From contig JAIPBL010000003.1 in NCBI GenBank assembly GCA_021739645.1, positions 114,891 to 178,890 of the forward strand: a DNA stretch of 64,000 nt, written 5' to 3'. A program made the position numbers and the translations under genes. The stretch comes from Saprospiraceae bacterium. Lineage in GTDB: Bacteria; Bacteroidota; Bacteroidia; Chitinophagales; Saprospiraceae. Under the pieces are notes generated by a model. It had not been told where the DNA came from. It was given only the letters and a program-made list of their open reading frames with translations, and made no database searches. Shown one piece after another: positions 1-9,181 of the stretch (its first letter is position 1; each line of letters begins with the position of its first letter).

Positions 1-278
1 TTGAACTGGATTACGACCTGTTCTACCGTTTGATTTTCATTTGTTGAGTCTGCACTGAGCCAGGTATGAGGCAGGTTTGAACCAAGAAGCACTAAGTCTC
101 CCGACTCGAAACTCGAAACTTGCCTTCCCACCATTCGCTTTCCCCGACCTTTAATTATTAGCGTCAGTTCTATTTCTGGGTGGAAATGGAAAGGTGCATC
201 GAACCGAGCCTGGGCGAATCGTCGCCATAGAAATGATGAGTTTGTATTGCTGGATATTTGTTCAAAAGTGGGTTTCAT
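1..278 (-). CDS. AraC-family transcriptional regulator, N-terminal part (runs off left edge)
   Basis: An open frame starts at an ATG at 278 and runs leftwards without a stop to the window edge, giving 92 codons (MKPTFEQISSNTNS...). The residues FHFHPEIELTLIIKG, then GDLVLLGSNLPHTW, are the typical beta-strand pattern of the cupin-like ligand-sensing domain found at the front of Bacteroidota AraC regulators. The DNA-binding helix-turn-helix pair would lie outside the window. The gene is divergent from the susCDE operon, with a shared 429-bp upstream region, so a role in controlling glycan uptake is a natural inference. Family call rests on the sensor domain alone, since the HTH is not visible. 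Confidence 0.82.
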   Translation of the reverse strand, partial: MKPTFEQISSNTNSSFLWRRFAQARFDAPFHFHPEIELTLIIKGRGKRMVGRQVSSFESGDLVLLGSNLPHTWLSADSTNENQTVEQVVIQF

Positions 279-707
279 TCTTGGTTAAACTTGACTTAGA
301 TTTTTTCTTTTTGATGAAAGTAAGACAATATTACATCATTTTTTGCAAAAAAAGAGGAAGTCCCCTTCTAAAATAAATCATCACTTTGCACGATTGTTTC
401 CCCCATATCCCTTAGCATAATTCGATGTGTTTTTACAACAGGTAAAAAAAAACCTAGCGATACGATTTCGTTTCCATGGCATTTTAACCCAACCTGTTTC
501 AGACTTTTGACCAACCAGGGAGGAGATAGTACATTTTCACCTAGGCACCTCACAAACCCAAATGTTGACAGCTTTTTCACTTTAGAATTCGTTTATATTC
601 TTAAGCAAGTTGCTTGGTGAACTTCAGCAAAAGTGCCTGTTCAATCCAATAGCGTCTCACTAACAAAAACGATGTATTTTCTTATTCCTAACTTTAAGTA
701 AAATTGT
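279..707. promoter_or_regulatory. Divergent regulatory region between the AraC-type regulator and susC
   Basis: No convincing gene here. The stretch is AT-rich and must hold the promoters for both flanking divergent genes. TAACTTTA at 689-696 matches the Bacteroidota -7 element TAnnTTTG at 7 of 8 positions and lies just ahead of the susC start; TCACTTTG near 380 is another one-off match. No clear -33 TTG accompanies them, so neither is firm. A 70-codon minus-strand frame at 368-580 has no recognisable features. Confidence 0.4.
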
Positions 708-3629
708 ATGAAACTATTTATTAAAAACTTCTTTGCGCTTCTTGGGCTCGCTCTGCTGCCTGCGCTGGCTTTTAGTCAACGGACTATTTCCGGCACGGTA
801 ACCGATGCAAGCAACGGCGAAACGCTAATCGGTGCAAGCATTTTGGTGGTTGGAACCTCTACGGGTACAGTCTCCGACATTGACGGCACCTACAGTCTTA
901 CAGTTCCTGAAGGCTCAACAGCCCTAAGGCTCAGTTACACTGGCTATGAACCCGTAGAAGTGCAGCTTGGTGCTTCAAACACGGTAGATATAGCCATGAA
1001 TCCTGGGACCCTTCTCAGCGAAATCGTAGTCATTGGTTACGGCGAAGTAAAGAAGGAAGATGCGACAGGTTCGGTTACCGAGGTCAATTCTGAGGTATTC
1101 AACCGGGGCGCAATTACTGCTCCCCAGGAACTATTGGCAGGAAAAGTGGCCGGTGTGCAAATCACGCCCAGCTCCGACCCAGGTGGTGGCGCCCAGATTC
1201 GGATACGGGGCGGCTCCTCGCTCAGTGCCTCCAACGACCCGCTCATCGTCATTGACGGTATCCCGCTTGACAACAAAGGTATTTCTGGCGCAAGAAACAT
1301 TTTTGATTTCGTAAACCCGAACGACATCGAGACTTTTACGGTACTCAAAGATGCTTCCGCAACGGCCATTTATGGTAGCCGTGCCTCTAACGGTGTCATC
1401 ATCATCACCACCAAAAAAGGAAAACTTGGACAAAAGGTGAAGGTGGAGTACAATGGCAACGTTTCATTCAGCAATGCCTTGCAAGCTGCGGACGTCCTCA
1501 ATGCCAGCGAATACACTGACCTTATCAAAGCTCGTTTCCCAGATAGCCACCCATCCAGAACCTTGCTTGGTACTGCCGATACCGATTGGCAAGATGCCAT
1601 CTACGAAACAGGTGTTGGACATGACCACAATTTGAATTTTACAGGTGGAATTGGTTTTGTTCCCTATCGTGTGTCTGTGGGTTACACCGATAAAAAAGGT
1701 ATCCTGAAAACGGACCATTACCAGCGGACAACAGCATCCATCAACCTTTCACCTAGACTGATTGACAACCGATTGCAGGTGAATTTCAGCTTGAAGGGTA
1801 TGAATACGGATAACCGCTTCGCAAACCGGGGCGCCATCGGTGCTGCTTCATCTTTTGACCCAACCCAATCTATCAGAGTTGATAATGGCCCGTATGGCGG
1901 CTATTTCACTTGGTTGCAGCCCAACGGCGAGCCAAACACTTTGGCGGCTGCCAATCCATTGGCGCAGTTGAACCTCCGCAATGACGAATCCAACGTGAAG
2001 CGCTTTGTAGTCAGCTCCAGCTTTGACTACCGTTTTGGCTTCTTGCCTGAATTACGGGCAAACTTGAACCTGGCCTACGACAGGTCAAATGGCGAGGGCA
2101 ATGTTGATGTGCCCGCAGCTGCTTCTTTCGCCTTTTTTGATGGTGGCGTCAAAAACACTTACAGTCAAACGAAGGAGAATAGCCTTCTCGAATTTTACCT
2201 GAATTATGTGAAAGAAATGGGGCAAACCAAGTTGGACGTCATGGGCGGCTATTCTTGGCAGCGCAACTATTTTACCGATGATTTCAAAAACAGCAACATT
2301 GCTGGTACCGAGACTTCCGATGGTGACAATTCGGGCGAGCTTTTCCTTCTGTCTTTGTTCGGTCGTGTAAACCTGACTTTCTTCGACAGGCTGCTGCTCA
2401 CCGGTACTGTCCGCCGGGACGGATCTTCAAGGTTCTCCGAAGATTCCCGTTGGGGTGTTTTCCCTGCTGCGGCACTTGGTTTTAAAGTATTTGACAACAA
2501 TGGCAAGGGCACTATTTCTTCGCTGAAAGTTCGCCTTGGTTGGGGTGTGACAGGTCAGCAGGAAATTGGTGACTACTACGTTCACCTGCCCCGCTACCTC
2601 GCCAGTTTTGAAAATGCTGGTTACCAGTTCGGAGATACATTCGTTCAGACCTTGCGCCCCGGCGGTTACGACAGCAAAATCAAATGGGAGGAGACGACCA
2701 CGAAAAACATTGGTGTTGATTACGGATTTATGGATGAGCGCATTTATGGCTCCATCGAATACTACGAGCGCAACACCAAGGACTTGTTGAACTTCATACC
2801 GGTAGCGGCAGGCTCCAACCTTACCAATTTTATCAATACGAACATTGGTGACTTGGAAAACAAGGGTGTTGAGTTCTCCATCAACCTCAACCCATTGCGC
2901 AGCGAAAAGATGAATTGGGACTTTGGCTTCAACATCACTGCCAACAAAAACAAAATCACGAAACTGACCGCTTCCGATGACCCATCTTATAAAGGTGTGT
3001 TGACCGGCAACATCAGTGGCGGCGTTGGCAATACGGCTCAAATTCACAGCGTAGGCTTTCCTGCCAACTCCTTCTATGTTTACGAGCAAGTTTACGATAA
3101 CAACGGCATTCCAATTGAGGGCCTTTATGTTGACCGGAACGGGGATGGACTCGTAAACAACGAAGACAAATACCGTTTGGAAAAATCGGCACCAGACTAT
3201 TTCCTCGGGTTCACTTCGACCTTCAACTATGGTAAATTTGACTTCTCGTTTGCTGGCCGGGCCAACTTTGGTAACTTCGTTTACAACAACGTCCAGTCAG
3301 GTTCGAGCTATGCGAAGCTCTACCAACCAACGGGCTACCTTGAAAATGTGAACACGATTTCTTCAAAGCTTGATTTCCAGAACCCACAATATTTGAGTGA
3401 TTATTTTGTTCAGGATGCTTCCTTCCTCCGCCTCGACCACGTGACGGTAGGCTACAATTTTGGGAGCATGTTGGAGAAAATTGATTTCCTGAAGCTGTTT
3501 GCTACTGTTCAGAACCCACTGCTCATCACCGATTACAAGGGCATCGACCCAGAGATTGACAGTGGTATCGACAACAATTTCTACCCACGTTCACGCACTA
3601 TTTTGTTTGGCTTGAACGCTCGGTTTTAA
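708..3629 (+). CDS. susC: SusC/RagA-family TonB-linked outer membrane transporter
   Basis: Outer-membrane active transporter that, with its SusD lid, imports oligosaccharides or peptides using TonB energy. Seen: signal peptide (residues 1-23, cut near AFS/Q), a carboxypeptidase-regulatory-like domain (about 25-105; ISGTVTDASNGETLIGA), the VVIGYG box (about 106-112) typical of SusC, a plug domain (about 118-240, with VLKDASATAIYGSRASNGVI), then a long beta-barrel ending in an aromatic residue (NARF). At 973 residues it is a normal family length. The susD gene begins 16 bp after the stop, so the two are co-transcribed. The substrate cannot be told from sequence; the SusE-type partners point to a glycan. 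Confidence 0.95.
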   Translation: MKLFIKNFFALLGLALLPALAFSQRTISGTVTDASNGETLIGASILVVGTSTGTVSDIDGTYSLTVPEGSTALRLSYTGYEPVEVQLGASNTVDIAMNPGTLLSEIVVIGYGEVKKEDATGSVTEVNSEVFNRGAITAPQELLAGKVAGVQITPSSDPGGGAQIRIRGGSSLSASNDPLIVIDGIPLDNKGISGARNIFDFVNPNDIETFTVLKDASATAIYGSRASNGVIIITTKKGKLGQKVKVEYNGNVSFSNALQAADVLNASEYTDLIKARFPDSHPSRTLLGTADTDWQDAIYETGVGHDHNLNFTGGIGFVPYRVSVGYTDKKGILKTDHYQRTTASINLSPRLIDNRLQVNFSLKGMNTDNRFANRGAIGAASSFDPTQSIRVDNGPYGGYFTWLQPNGEPNTLAAANPLAQLNLRNDESNVKRFVVSSSFDYRFGFLPELRANLNLAYDRSNGEGNVDVPAAASFAFFDGGVKNTYSQTKENSLLEFYLNYVKEMGQTKLDVMGGYSWQRNYFTDDFKNSNIAGTETSDGDNSGELFLLSLFGRVNLTFFDRLLLTGTVRRDGSSRFSEDSRWGVFPAAALGFKVFDNNGKGTISSLKVRLGWGVTGQQEIGDYYVHLPRYLASFENAGYQFGDTFVQTLRPGGYDSKIKWEETTTKNIGVDYGFMDERIYGSIEYYERNTKDLLNFIPVAAGSNLTNFINTNIGDLENKGVEFSINLNPLRSEKMNWDFGFNITANKNKITKLTASDDPSYKGVLTGNISGGVGNTAQIHSVGFPANSFYVYEQVYDNNGIPIEGLYVDRNGDGLVNNEDKYRLEKSAPDYFLGFTSTFNYGKFDFSFAGRANFGNFVYNNVQSGSSYAKLYQPTGYLENVNTISSKLDFQNPQYLSDYFVQDASFLRLDHVTVGYNFGSMLEKIDFLKLFATVQNPLLITDYKGIDPEIDSGIDNNFYPRSRTILFGLNARF

Positions 3630-3645
3630 TTAATCTTAAAATTAA

Positions 3646-5850
3646 ATGCACATGAAATTTTATTCATTTTCAAAAATATTTTGGCTGACGGGAATTCTCG
3701 TGATTTTCTCGTCTTGCTTCAAGGACCTAGACACTGTGCCTACCGATAAGGACGAACTTACCTCGGCAGCCGTGTACGAAAATCCTGCTAACTACAAAAA
3801 AGTATTGGCCCGCCTTTATGCTGGTCTTTCCGTTACCGGTCAACAGGGACCTGCCGGACAACCAGATATCAGCGGTATTGACGAAGGCTTTGGTGGGTAC
3901 ATCAGAATGTTGTGGTGTCTCCAAGAGCTTTCAACTGACGAGGCAGTCATTGGTTGGAACGACGCAACTATCAAGGATTTACACGAACAGGATTGGAGTG
4001 CCGACGACGGCTTTAATTACGCTTGCTACAGCCGCATTTTCTACCAAGTTGCCATTTGCAACGAATTCCTTCGGGAAACAACAGATGCGAAATTGGACAG
4101 CCGCAACGTGGACGCCAATTTGCGGAGCGAAATCAAAACCTACCGTGCAGAGGCTCGCTTTTTGCGTGCGCTCAGCTACTACCATGCCCTCGACCTGTAC
4201 CGGACTGTTCCATTTGTGACCGAAGAAGACCAGGTTGGCTCTTTTTTCCCAGAGCAGATTTCTGCTGTTGACTTGTACAATTGGTTGGAAACGGAAATCA
4301 AAGCATTTGATGTGGACCTCGCCGCTCCACGCAGCAACGAATATGGCCGTGCAGACCAAGCTGCTGCTTGGATGTTGCTTGCCAAACTCTACTTGAACGC
4401 TAATGTTTATGTGGGAAAAGATGCTTATGCTGATGCCGCTACTTACTCCAAAAAGGTAATTGATGCTGGCTATGAATTAGAGACCAACTATCCTAATCTG
4501 TTCCTTGCAGACAACCACAAGTCAAAAGAAATCATTTTTCCAGTGACATTCGATGGGGTGCATACCCGGTCGTATGCTGGTATGACTTTCTTGGTCCACG
4601 CACCCGTCGGCGGCAGCATGGCTCCAAGTGATTTTGGCATTGATGGTGGATGGGGTGGATTGCGTACCACAAGTGCCATTGTGAACAAATACCCAGCACC
4701 CGGAAGTGGTGGCAGCATCATCGTTGCACCAAACCAAGGCAACACAGGCTATCCTGTGCTAAATGTTCCGGGAAGCTACCAAGGTTGGGACCCTGAACTT
4801 GCAACCACTGTTGTATCCTCTCCGAATAGCGATGACAAATATGAAGGATATTTCTGGTTCGAAGCCGACACGAAATTCAAGTTTGCATTAGGAGGCTGGG
4901 CTACCAACTGGGGTGACGTTGGTGCAGATGGAACGCTCGAACTAAATGGCGACGATATTGCGGTTGCTGAGGCTGGTTTTTACAAAATAAACGTGGACTT
5001 AGCTGCCTTGACCTACACGCTCCTTAAGACCGATTGGGGGCTTATAGGTTCAGCAACTGCCGATGGCTGGGACAGCGACCAGAACATGACCTACGACGCT
5101 GCCGAAAATGCTTGGACCATAACTGCCGACCTCGTGGCCGGTGAAATTAAGTTCCGGGCAAACGATGATTGGCCTATAAATTATGGCGATGATGGTGCAA
5201 ATGCCATTTTAGAAGCAGGTGGTGCAAACATTGCCATTCCTGCCAACGGCACCTACCTGATAAAACTGTACCTCGACAGCCCAGACCATACGTATTATAT
5301 TGAGAAATTCGCTTCTGAGTCAGACAACAGGTACCAGTTTTACTCGAACGGCCAAACGCTTGAAATTGCTGATATTTCACAATTCACAGAAGGCTATGCA
5401 GTTGCCAAATACAAGAACGTGACCTCAACAGGTGCTGTTGGTTCTGACCTCACTTTCGTTGACACGGATTTCCCGATGTTCCGTTTGGCTGATGCTTATT
5501 TGATGTATGCCGAAGCGTTGCTCCGCTCTGGCGGTAGCCAAGGTGATGCACTTGCGGCAGTAAACACAGTTCGTACCCGTGCTTATGGCGGCCAAACTGG
5601 TGCCATCAACAGCGATGACCTCACACTTGACTTCCTTCTTGACGAAAGGGCGAGGGAACTCCTCTGGGAAGGCCACCGCCGCACGGACCTCGTGCGTTTC
5701 GGGAAGTTCACAAATGACAGCTACCTGTGGCCTTGGAAAGGTGGTGTTGCGGAAGGTGTTTCGGTGGATGATTGCAGAAATGTGTATCCGATACCGTCAC
5801 AAGACCTCAACGCCAACAACAAGTTGAAGCAAAACTCCGATTGTTATTGA
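3646..5850 (+). CDS. susD: SusD/RagB-family lipoprotein with two embedded SusE/F-like modules
   Basis: Surface lipoprotein that closes over the SusC barrel and binds substrate. Lipobox FSSC puts the lipidated Cys at residue 24 (the start could also be the Met two codons later). The N-terminal helical TPR-like part (to about 350) and the C-terminal part (about 560-734, with FRLADAYLMYAEALLRSGG and LLDERARELLWEGHRR) are classic SusD. Between them, residues about 369-555 (nt 4750-5310) form two tandem beta-rich units: one with SYQGWDPE...YEGYFWFEADTKFKF...GFYKINVDLAALTYTL, the next with ATADGWDSD...WTITADLVAGEIKFRAND...GTYLIKLYLDSPDHTYYI. These resemble the starch-binding units of SusE/SusF. The protein is thus about 200 residues longer than usual SusD (about 500-550). 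The reading frame is intact across the insertion. Confidence 0.93.
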   Translation: MHMKFYSFSKIFWLTGILVIFSSCFKDLDTVPTDKDELTSAAVYENPANYKKVLARLYAGLSVTGQQGPAGQPDISGIDEGFGGYIRMLWCLQELSTDEAVIGWNDATIKDLHEQDWSADDGFNYACYSRIFYQVAICNEFLRETTDAKLDSRNVDANLRSEIKTYRAEARFLRALSYYHALDLYRTVPFVTEEDQVGSFFPEQISAVDLYNWLETEIKAFDVDLAAPRSNEYGRADQAAAWMLLAKLYLNANVYVGKDAYADAATYSKKVIDAGYELETNYPNLFLADNHKSKEIIFPVTFDGVHTRSYAGMTFLVHAPVGGSMAPSDFGIDGGWGGLRTTSAIVNKYPAPGSGGSIIVAPNQGNTGYPVLNVPGSYQGWDPELATTVVSSPNSDDKYEGYFWFEADTKFKFALGGWATNWGDVGADGTLELNGDDIAVAEAGFYKINVDLAALTYTLLKTDWGLIGSATADGWDSDQNMTYDAAENAWTITADLVAGEIKFRANDDWPINYGDDGANAILEAGGANIAIPANGTYLIKLYLDSPDHTYYIEKFASESDNRYQFYSNGQTLEIADISQFTEGYAVAKYKNVTSTGAVGSDLTFVDTDFPMFRLADAYLMYAEALLRSGGSQGDALAAVNTVRTRAYGGQTGAINSDDLTLDFLLDERARELLWEGHRRTDLVRFGKFTNDSYLWPWKGGVAEGVSVDDCRNVYPIPSQDLNANNKLKQNSDCY

Positions 5851-5927
5851 TTGGATTATTTGAAAAATTAGGGCGAAGTGGCAGTGGTGCTACTATTTTC
5901 ACTTCGCCCTGCATAAATCAAGATAAA

Positions 5928-7049
5928 ATGATTCGTAAATATTTCACCTTTCTGCTTGCCACTGCCCTATTGTTGCAGGCTTGCAGCGACGACAAACTCG
6001 ACCCGGTTTTGACCTTGAATAAGGCGCAGGTTATCACAAATCCGGCATCGAGCACAACCTATACGCTTACAGCCGCCACCAAAGATGATGCCTTTGAAAA
6101 CATCACTTGGACTGCTGCTGATTTCAATTTAAAGAATGTCCCAAAGACAACTTATGTCCTCCAAATGGACTTGGCGGGAAATGGTTTCACAGCTCCTGCA
6201 AACTTGACAACTACCTCCGAATTGAATTTTGAAATTTCAGTTGGGGAACTCAATAACAAACTGATACTTAAGGGAGCAGCTCCTGATGTGCCAGTTGATG
6301 TTGAGTTAAGGGTGGTGTCGAATATCGACAAGAAACTGGACGATATTTACTCTGATGTAGTTACCATCAGTGTCACACCTTTTGGTGCGGTCATTAATGT
6401 AAAACCTGTTTACCTTCTTGGTGATGCCACGCTGGCAGGTTGGGACAATGCTGGTGCGCTTCCTTTTACCTACTTGGATGGCGGTCGCTACGAAATAGTG
6501 ACAACGCTGACGGGTGGCCTCAATTGGAAGTTCATTTCTACGCTGGGCCAGTGGGCGCCACAATGGGGTACCGATGGCACGGGTACGCCTGCGAGCGGCC
6601 CACTGTCTTATCGCCCAACTGAATCTGATCCAGACCCAGTGGCGATTGTGGCCCCTGCTACCACCAGCCAGTACAAGATTATCGTTGATACAGCATTGTT
6701 GACCTACGAAGTTGTTGAATATGGTGATGTTTACCTGCTTGGCGATGCAACTATCCCGGGCTGGGATAATACTGCTGCGCTGCCATTTGTCAAGGTTTCG
6801 GATGGCAAATATTCCATTATTACCACGCTTGCTGGTGCTGGTACAAATTGGAAAATCATAGACGAACGTGGAGCCTGGGCACCACAATGGGGCTCCGATG
6901 GAACCGGCACTGCCAATGCAGGGATTTTAGCCTACCGCCCAACTGAAGCCGACCCAGACCCTGCAGCAATCCCCTCACCAGACGATGCTGGTACTTATAA
7001 AATTGAAATTGACATTGTTAGCTTAACCTACACGGTGACGTTGCAATAG
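5928..7049 (+). CDS. susE: SusE-like surface glycan-binding lipoprotein
   Basis: Third gene of the operon. I start it at 5928 (MIRKYFTFLL) because this gives a lipoprotein signal with LLLQAC (Cys 19); the frame is open further upstream but the extra residues overlap susD and look random. An N-terminal Ig-like SusE domain (about 25-155) is followed by two tandem units of about 100 residues, each with the pattern VYLLGDAT-GWDN...YEIVTTL...NWKFI...WAPQWGTDGTGT...YRPTE-DPDP...YKI-VD...LTYEV. These are SusE/SusF-type carbohydrate-binding repeats with conserved tryptophans. Predicted on the cell surface, where it would trap glycan for the SusC/SusD complex. 373 residues, a normal size for SusE. Confidence 0.9.
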   Translation: MIRKYFTFLLATALLLQACSDDKLDPVLTLNKAQVITNPASSTTYTLTAATKDDAFENITWTAADFNLKNVPKTTYVLQMDLAGNGFTAPANLTTTSELNFEISVGELNNKLILKGAAPDVPVDVELRVVSNIDKKLDDIYSDVVTISVTPFGAVINVKPVYLLGDATLAGWDNAGALPFTYLDGGRYEIVTTLTGGLNWKFISTLGQWAPQWGTDGTGTPASGPLSYRPTESDPDPVAIVAPATTSQYKIIVDTALLTYEVVEYGDVYLLGDATIPGWDNTAALPFVKVSDGKYSIITTLAGAGTNWKIIDERGAWAPQWGSDGTGTANAGILAYRPTEADPDPAAIPSPDDAGTYKIEIDIVSLTYTVTLQ

Positions 7050-7073
7050 TTTTCAAATCTAATAAACATGATT

Positions 7074-7111
7074 AAGCCGGATAAATCCAACTGATTTATC
7101 CGGCTTTTTTT
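7074..7111 (+). terminator. Rho-independent terminator of the susCDE operon
   Basis: A perfect 14-bp stem (7074-7087 with 7093-7106) closes a 5-nt loop and runs into seven T. It lies 24 bp after the susE stop, between susE and the convergent DUF1501 gene. Confidence 0.92.
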
Positions 7112-7141
7112 ACCCTAAAAATGTGCTTAATGTTTCGTGAT

Positions 7142-8599
7142 TCACGCCAGAATCCCCCGTACCACCTCGCCCGAAACATCCGTCAAGCGATAGCGCCGAC
7201 CTTGATGCTTGTAAGTCATCTTCGTGTGGTCAAGGCCCATTTGGTTCAGAATGGTCGCATGGAAATCATGGATATGCACGGGGTCTTTGATGATGTTGTA
7301 GCCAAATTCATCTGTTTCACCGTACACCATTCCCGGCTTGATGCCGCCACCGGCCATCCAAGCAGAGAAGCAGCGAGGGTGGTGGTCTCTACCGTAGAGC
7401 TTGGCATCAAGCGGCCCTTGGCAGTAGTTGGTACGGCCAAACTCTCCGCCCCATATCACGAGCGTATCGTCTAGTAGGCCCCGCTGTTTTAGGTCAAGGA
7501 TGAGCGCAGCCGAAGGCTGGTCCACCTGTTTCGATTGCATGCCCATTTCATTCACAAGGTTTGAGTGCTGGTCCCAGCCTTGGTGGTAGAGTTGAATAAA
7601 ACGGACGCCCTTCTCTGCCAGTTTTCTTGAGAGCAAACAGTTGGCGGCGTAGCTACCGGGTGTCACCACATCAGGGCCATACATCTTCAGAATGTGGTCT
7701 GGTTCGCCATTGATGTCCATTACCTCCGGTACGGAAGTTTGCATCCGGTAAGCCATTTCGTACTGTTTGATTCGGGAAACGATTTCTGGGTCACCGAGTT
7801 CGTCGTAGCTGTCCTGGTTCAGTTCGGCGAGGTGGTCGAGGAATCGGCGGCGGTCGGCTTGCGCCATGCCATTGGGGTCGTTGAGGTAGAGCACAGGGTC
7901 CTTGCCACCCCGCAAAAGCACACCTTGGTGCGCAGAATCGAGAAAGCCTGCCGACCAGAGGTGGGCGTACAGTCCTTGTGCATTTCCGCCGCCCCTGCTG
8001 GTCAGTACCACGAAGGCGGGCAGGTTTTCGTTTTCACTGCCAAGGCCATAGCTCATCCATGCTCCCATGCTCGGCCTGCCTGCCTGCTGATTGCCTGTTT
8101 GGAAAAATGTAATGGCCGGGTCGTGGTTGATGGCCTCTGTGAAAAGGCTATTTACAACGCAAATATCATCGGCCACCTGGCCCGTAAAAGGAAAAAAATC
8201 ACTTATCCAAGCCCCATGCTGGCCGTATTGCTTGAACTCCACAGCCGACCCCACCAGCGGGAATTTCGTCTGTCCACTGGTCATGGTAGTGAGGCGCTGG
8301 CCCATCCGGATGCTTTCGGGGAGGTCTTGGCCGTGCATTTTGCGGAGCAAAGGCTTGTAATCGAATGACTCCAACTGCGAAGGCGCCCCACTTTGGAACA
8401 GGTATATCACCCGCTTCGCCTTTGGGGCGAAATGTGGCATCCCTGCCAAGCTATTTCCCTCACCCGACTCTGTATTGCAAGAAAAAAGGCCAGGAATCAT
8501 CAACGAGCCGAGTGCTGCCGAGCCAATGCCCAAACTCATCCGGGAAAGGAAGGTGCGCCGATTGATGTTGAGTTGCGATTCGAGAAGTGGACTTTCCAT
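7142..8599 (-). CDS. DUF1501-domain Tat-exported protein (sulfatase-like fold)
   Basis: I choose the ATG at 8599 because it begins 485 residues with a twin-arginine export signal (NINRRTFLSRMSLGIG, then a hydrophobic stretch and an SCN that may be a lipobox). Further-upstream ATGs lie in a low-complexity ATGATGAATGG repeat and are unlikely. The body has the DUF1501 pattern (APKAKRVIYLFQSGAPSQLESFDYKP; GWDQHSNL; VIWGGEFGRT; DHHPRCFSAWMAGGGIK). DUF1501 proteins are related to the alkaline phosphatase/sulfatase superfamily, but their reaction is not established. It is the last gene of a PSD1-CBS-DUF1501 cluster; PSD1/DUF1501 pairs are common in Planctomycetota and Bacteroidota. Confidence 0.88.
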   Translation of the reverse strand: MESPLLESQLNINRRTFLSRMSLGIGSAALGSLMIPGLFSCNTESGEGNSLAGMPHFAPKAKRVIYLFQSGAPSQLESFDYKPLLRKMHGQDLPESIRMGQRLTTMTSGQTKFPLVGSAVEFKQYGQHGAWISDFFPFTGQVADDICVVNSLFTEAINHDPAITFFQTGNQQAGRPSMGAWMSYGLGSENENLPAFVVLTSRGGGNAQGLYAHLWSAGFLDSAHQGVLLRGGKDPVLYLNDPNGMAQADRRRFLDHLAELNQDSYDELGDPEIVSRIKQYEMAYRMQTSVPEVMDINGEPDHILKMYGPDVVTPGSYAANCLLSRKLAEKGVRFIQLYHQGWDQHSNLVNEMGMQSKQVDQPSAALILDLKQRGLLDDTLVIWGGEFGRTNYCQGPLDAKLYGRDHHPRCFSAWMAGGGIKPGMVYGETDEFGYNIIKDPVHIHDFHATILNQMGLDHTKMTYKHQGRRYRLTDVSGEVVRGILA

Positions 8600-8609
8600 T
8601 GAATGATAA

Positions 8610-8665
8610 ATGATGAATGGTGAAATGATGAATAGTGGACGATTTATCATTCCACCATTCATCAT
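8610..8665. repeat. 20-bp inverted repeat between the CBS gene and the DUF1501 gene
   Basis: 8610-8629 and 8646-8665 are reverse complements with one mismatch, separated by 16 nt. The arms are built of ATGATGAATGG units. Read on the minus strand, this would fold as a hairpin in the intercistronic RNA just ahead of the DUF1501 start; there is no T-run, so it is not a simple terminator. Confidence 0.75.
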
Positions 8666-8674
8666 TCATCATTT

Positions 8675-9109
8675 CTAACGATACAAATAGCTGGTCATGT
8701 CTTCGATGATGTCTTGCTGGTGGTTGATGTACATGAATACCACGTCTCCGATGGAGATGAGGCCAATCAATTTCCCATTTTCCATGACGGGCAAGTGGCG
8801 GACTTTTTTCGCTGTAATGATTTCCATGCATTCCTCAATGCTGGTTTCTGGTTCCACAGTCGTCAGGCCGGGGTGGGGGGTCATGATTTCATGCACGAAC
8901 ATATCGGCGCTGAATTTACCTTTCAACACCACCTTTCGGGCATAGTCTCGTTCGGTGAGGATGCCCACGAGTTGGTCATCCTCCATCACCAGCACAGAGC
9001 CAATGTTTTGCTCGCCCATCACTCGGATGGCCTCGTACACGGTTAGGTTCGGTTTTACAGCGAAAATCATGTTTCCTTTTTGGGAAAGGATATGCCTTAC
9101 GTTTTTCAT
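8675..9109 (-). CDS. CBS-domain pair protein
   Basis: A 144-residue cytoplasmic protein made almost wholly of two CBS motifs (about 17-66 and 80-134: LTVYEAIRVMGEQNIGSVLVMEDDQLVGILTERD and ETSIEECMEIITAKKVRHLPVMENGKLIGLISIGD). Such Bateman modules bind adenine nucleotides and act as sensors; no effector domain is attached. It sits between the PSD1 gene (72 bp upstream) and the DUF1501 gene (75 bp to its chosen start), all on the minus strand, so co-transcription is likely. What it would regulate there is unknown. Confidence 0.92.
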   Translation of the reverse strand: MKNVRHILSQKGNMIFAVKPNLTVYEAIRVMGEQNIGSVLVMEDDQLVGILTERDYARKVVLKGKFSADMFVHEIMTPHPGLTTVEPETSIEECMEIITAKKVRHLPVMENGKLIGLISIGDVVFMYINHQQDIIEDMTSYLYR

Positions 9110-9181
9110 GCTGTTAATTTTTTTTCGTTACAAAATGTGTAGTTTAATTGTGTCGCTGAACTCCAGTTCGGCGGCACTTTA

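Noticed and set aside
3..47. Plus-strand C-terminal tail of another gene at the left edge
   Set aside because: The short frame is antisense to the AraC sensor frame, which has strong domain-level support.
368..580. 70-codon minus-strand frame upstream of susC
   Set aside because: No recognisable domain, start context or conservation cue; it lies in the divergent regulatory region.
5772..5927. Upstream start for SusE
   Set aside because: The extra 52 codons overlap susD and lack a signal; the ATG at 5928 gives a proper lipoprotein signal.
7694..8368. 224-codon plus-strand open frame
   Set aside because: Antisense to the DUF1501 gene; no motif, promoter or signal.
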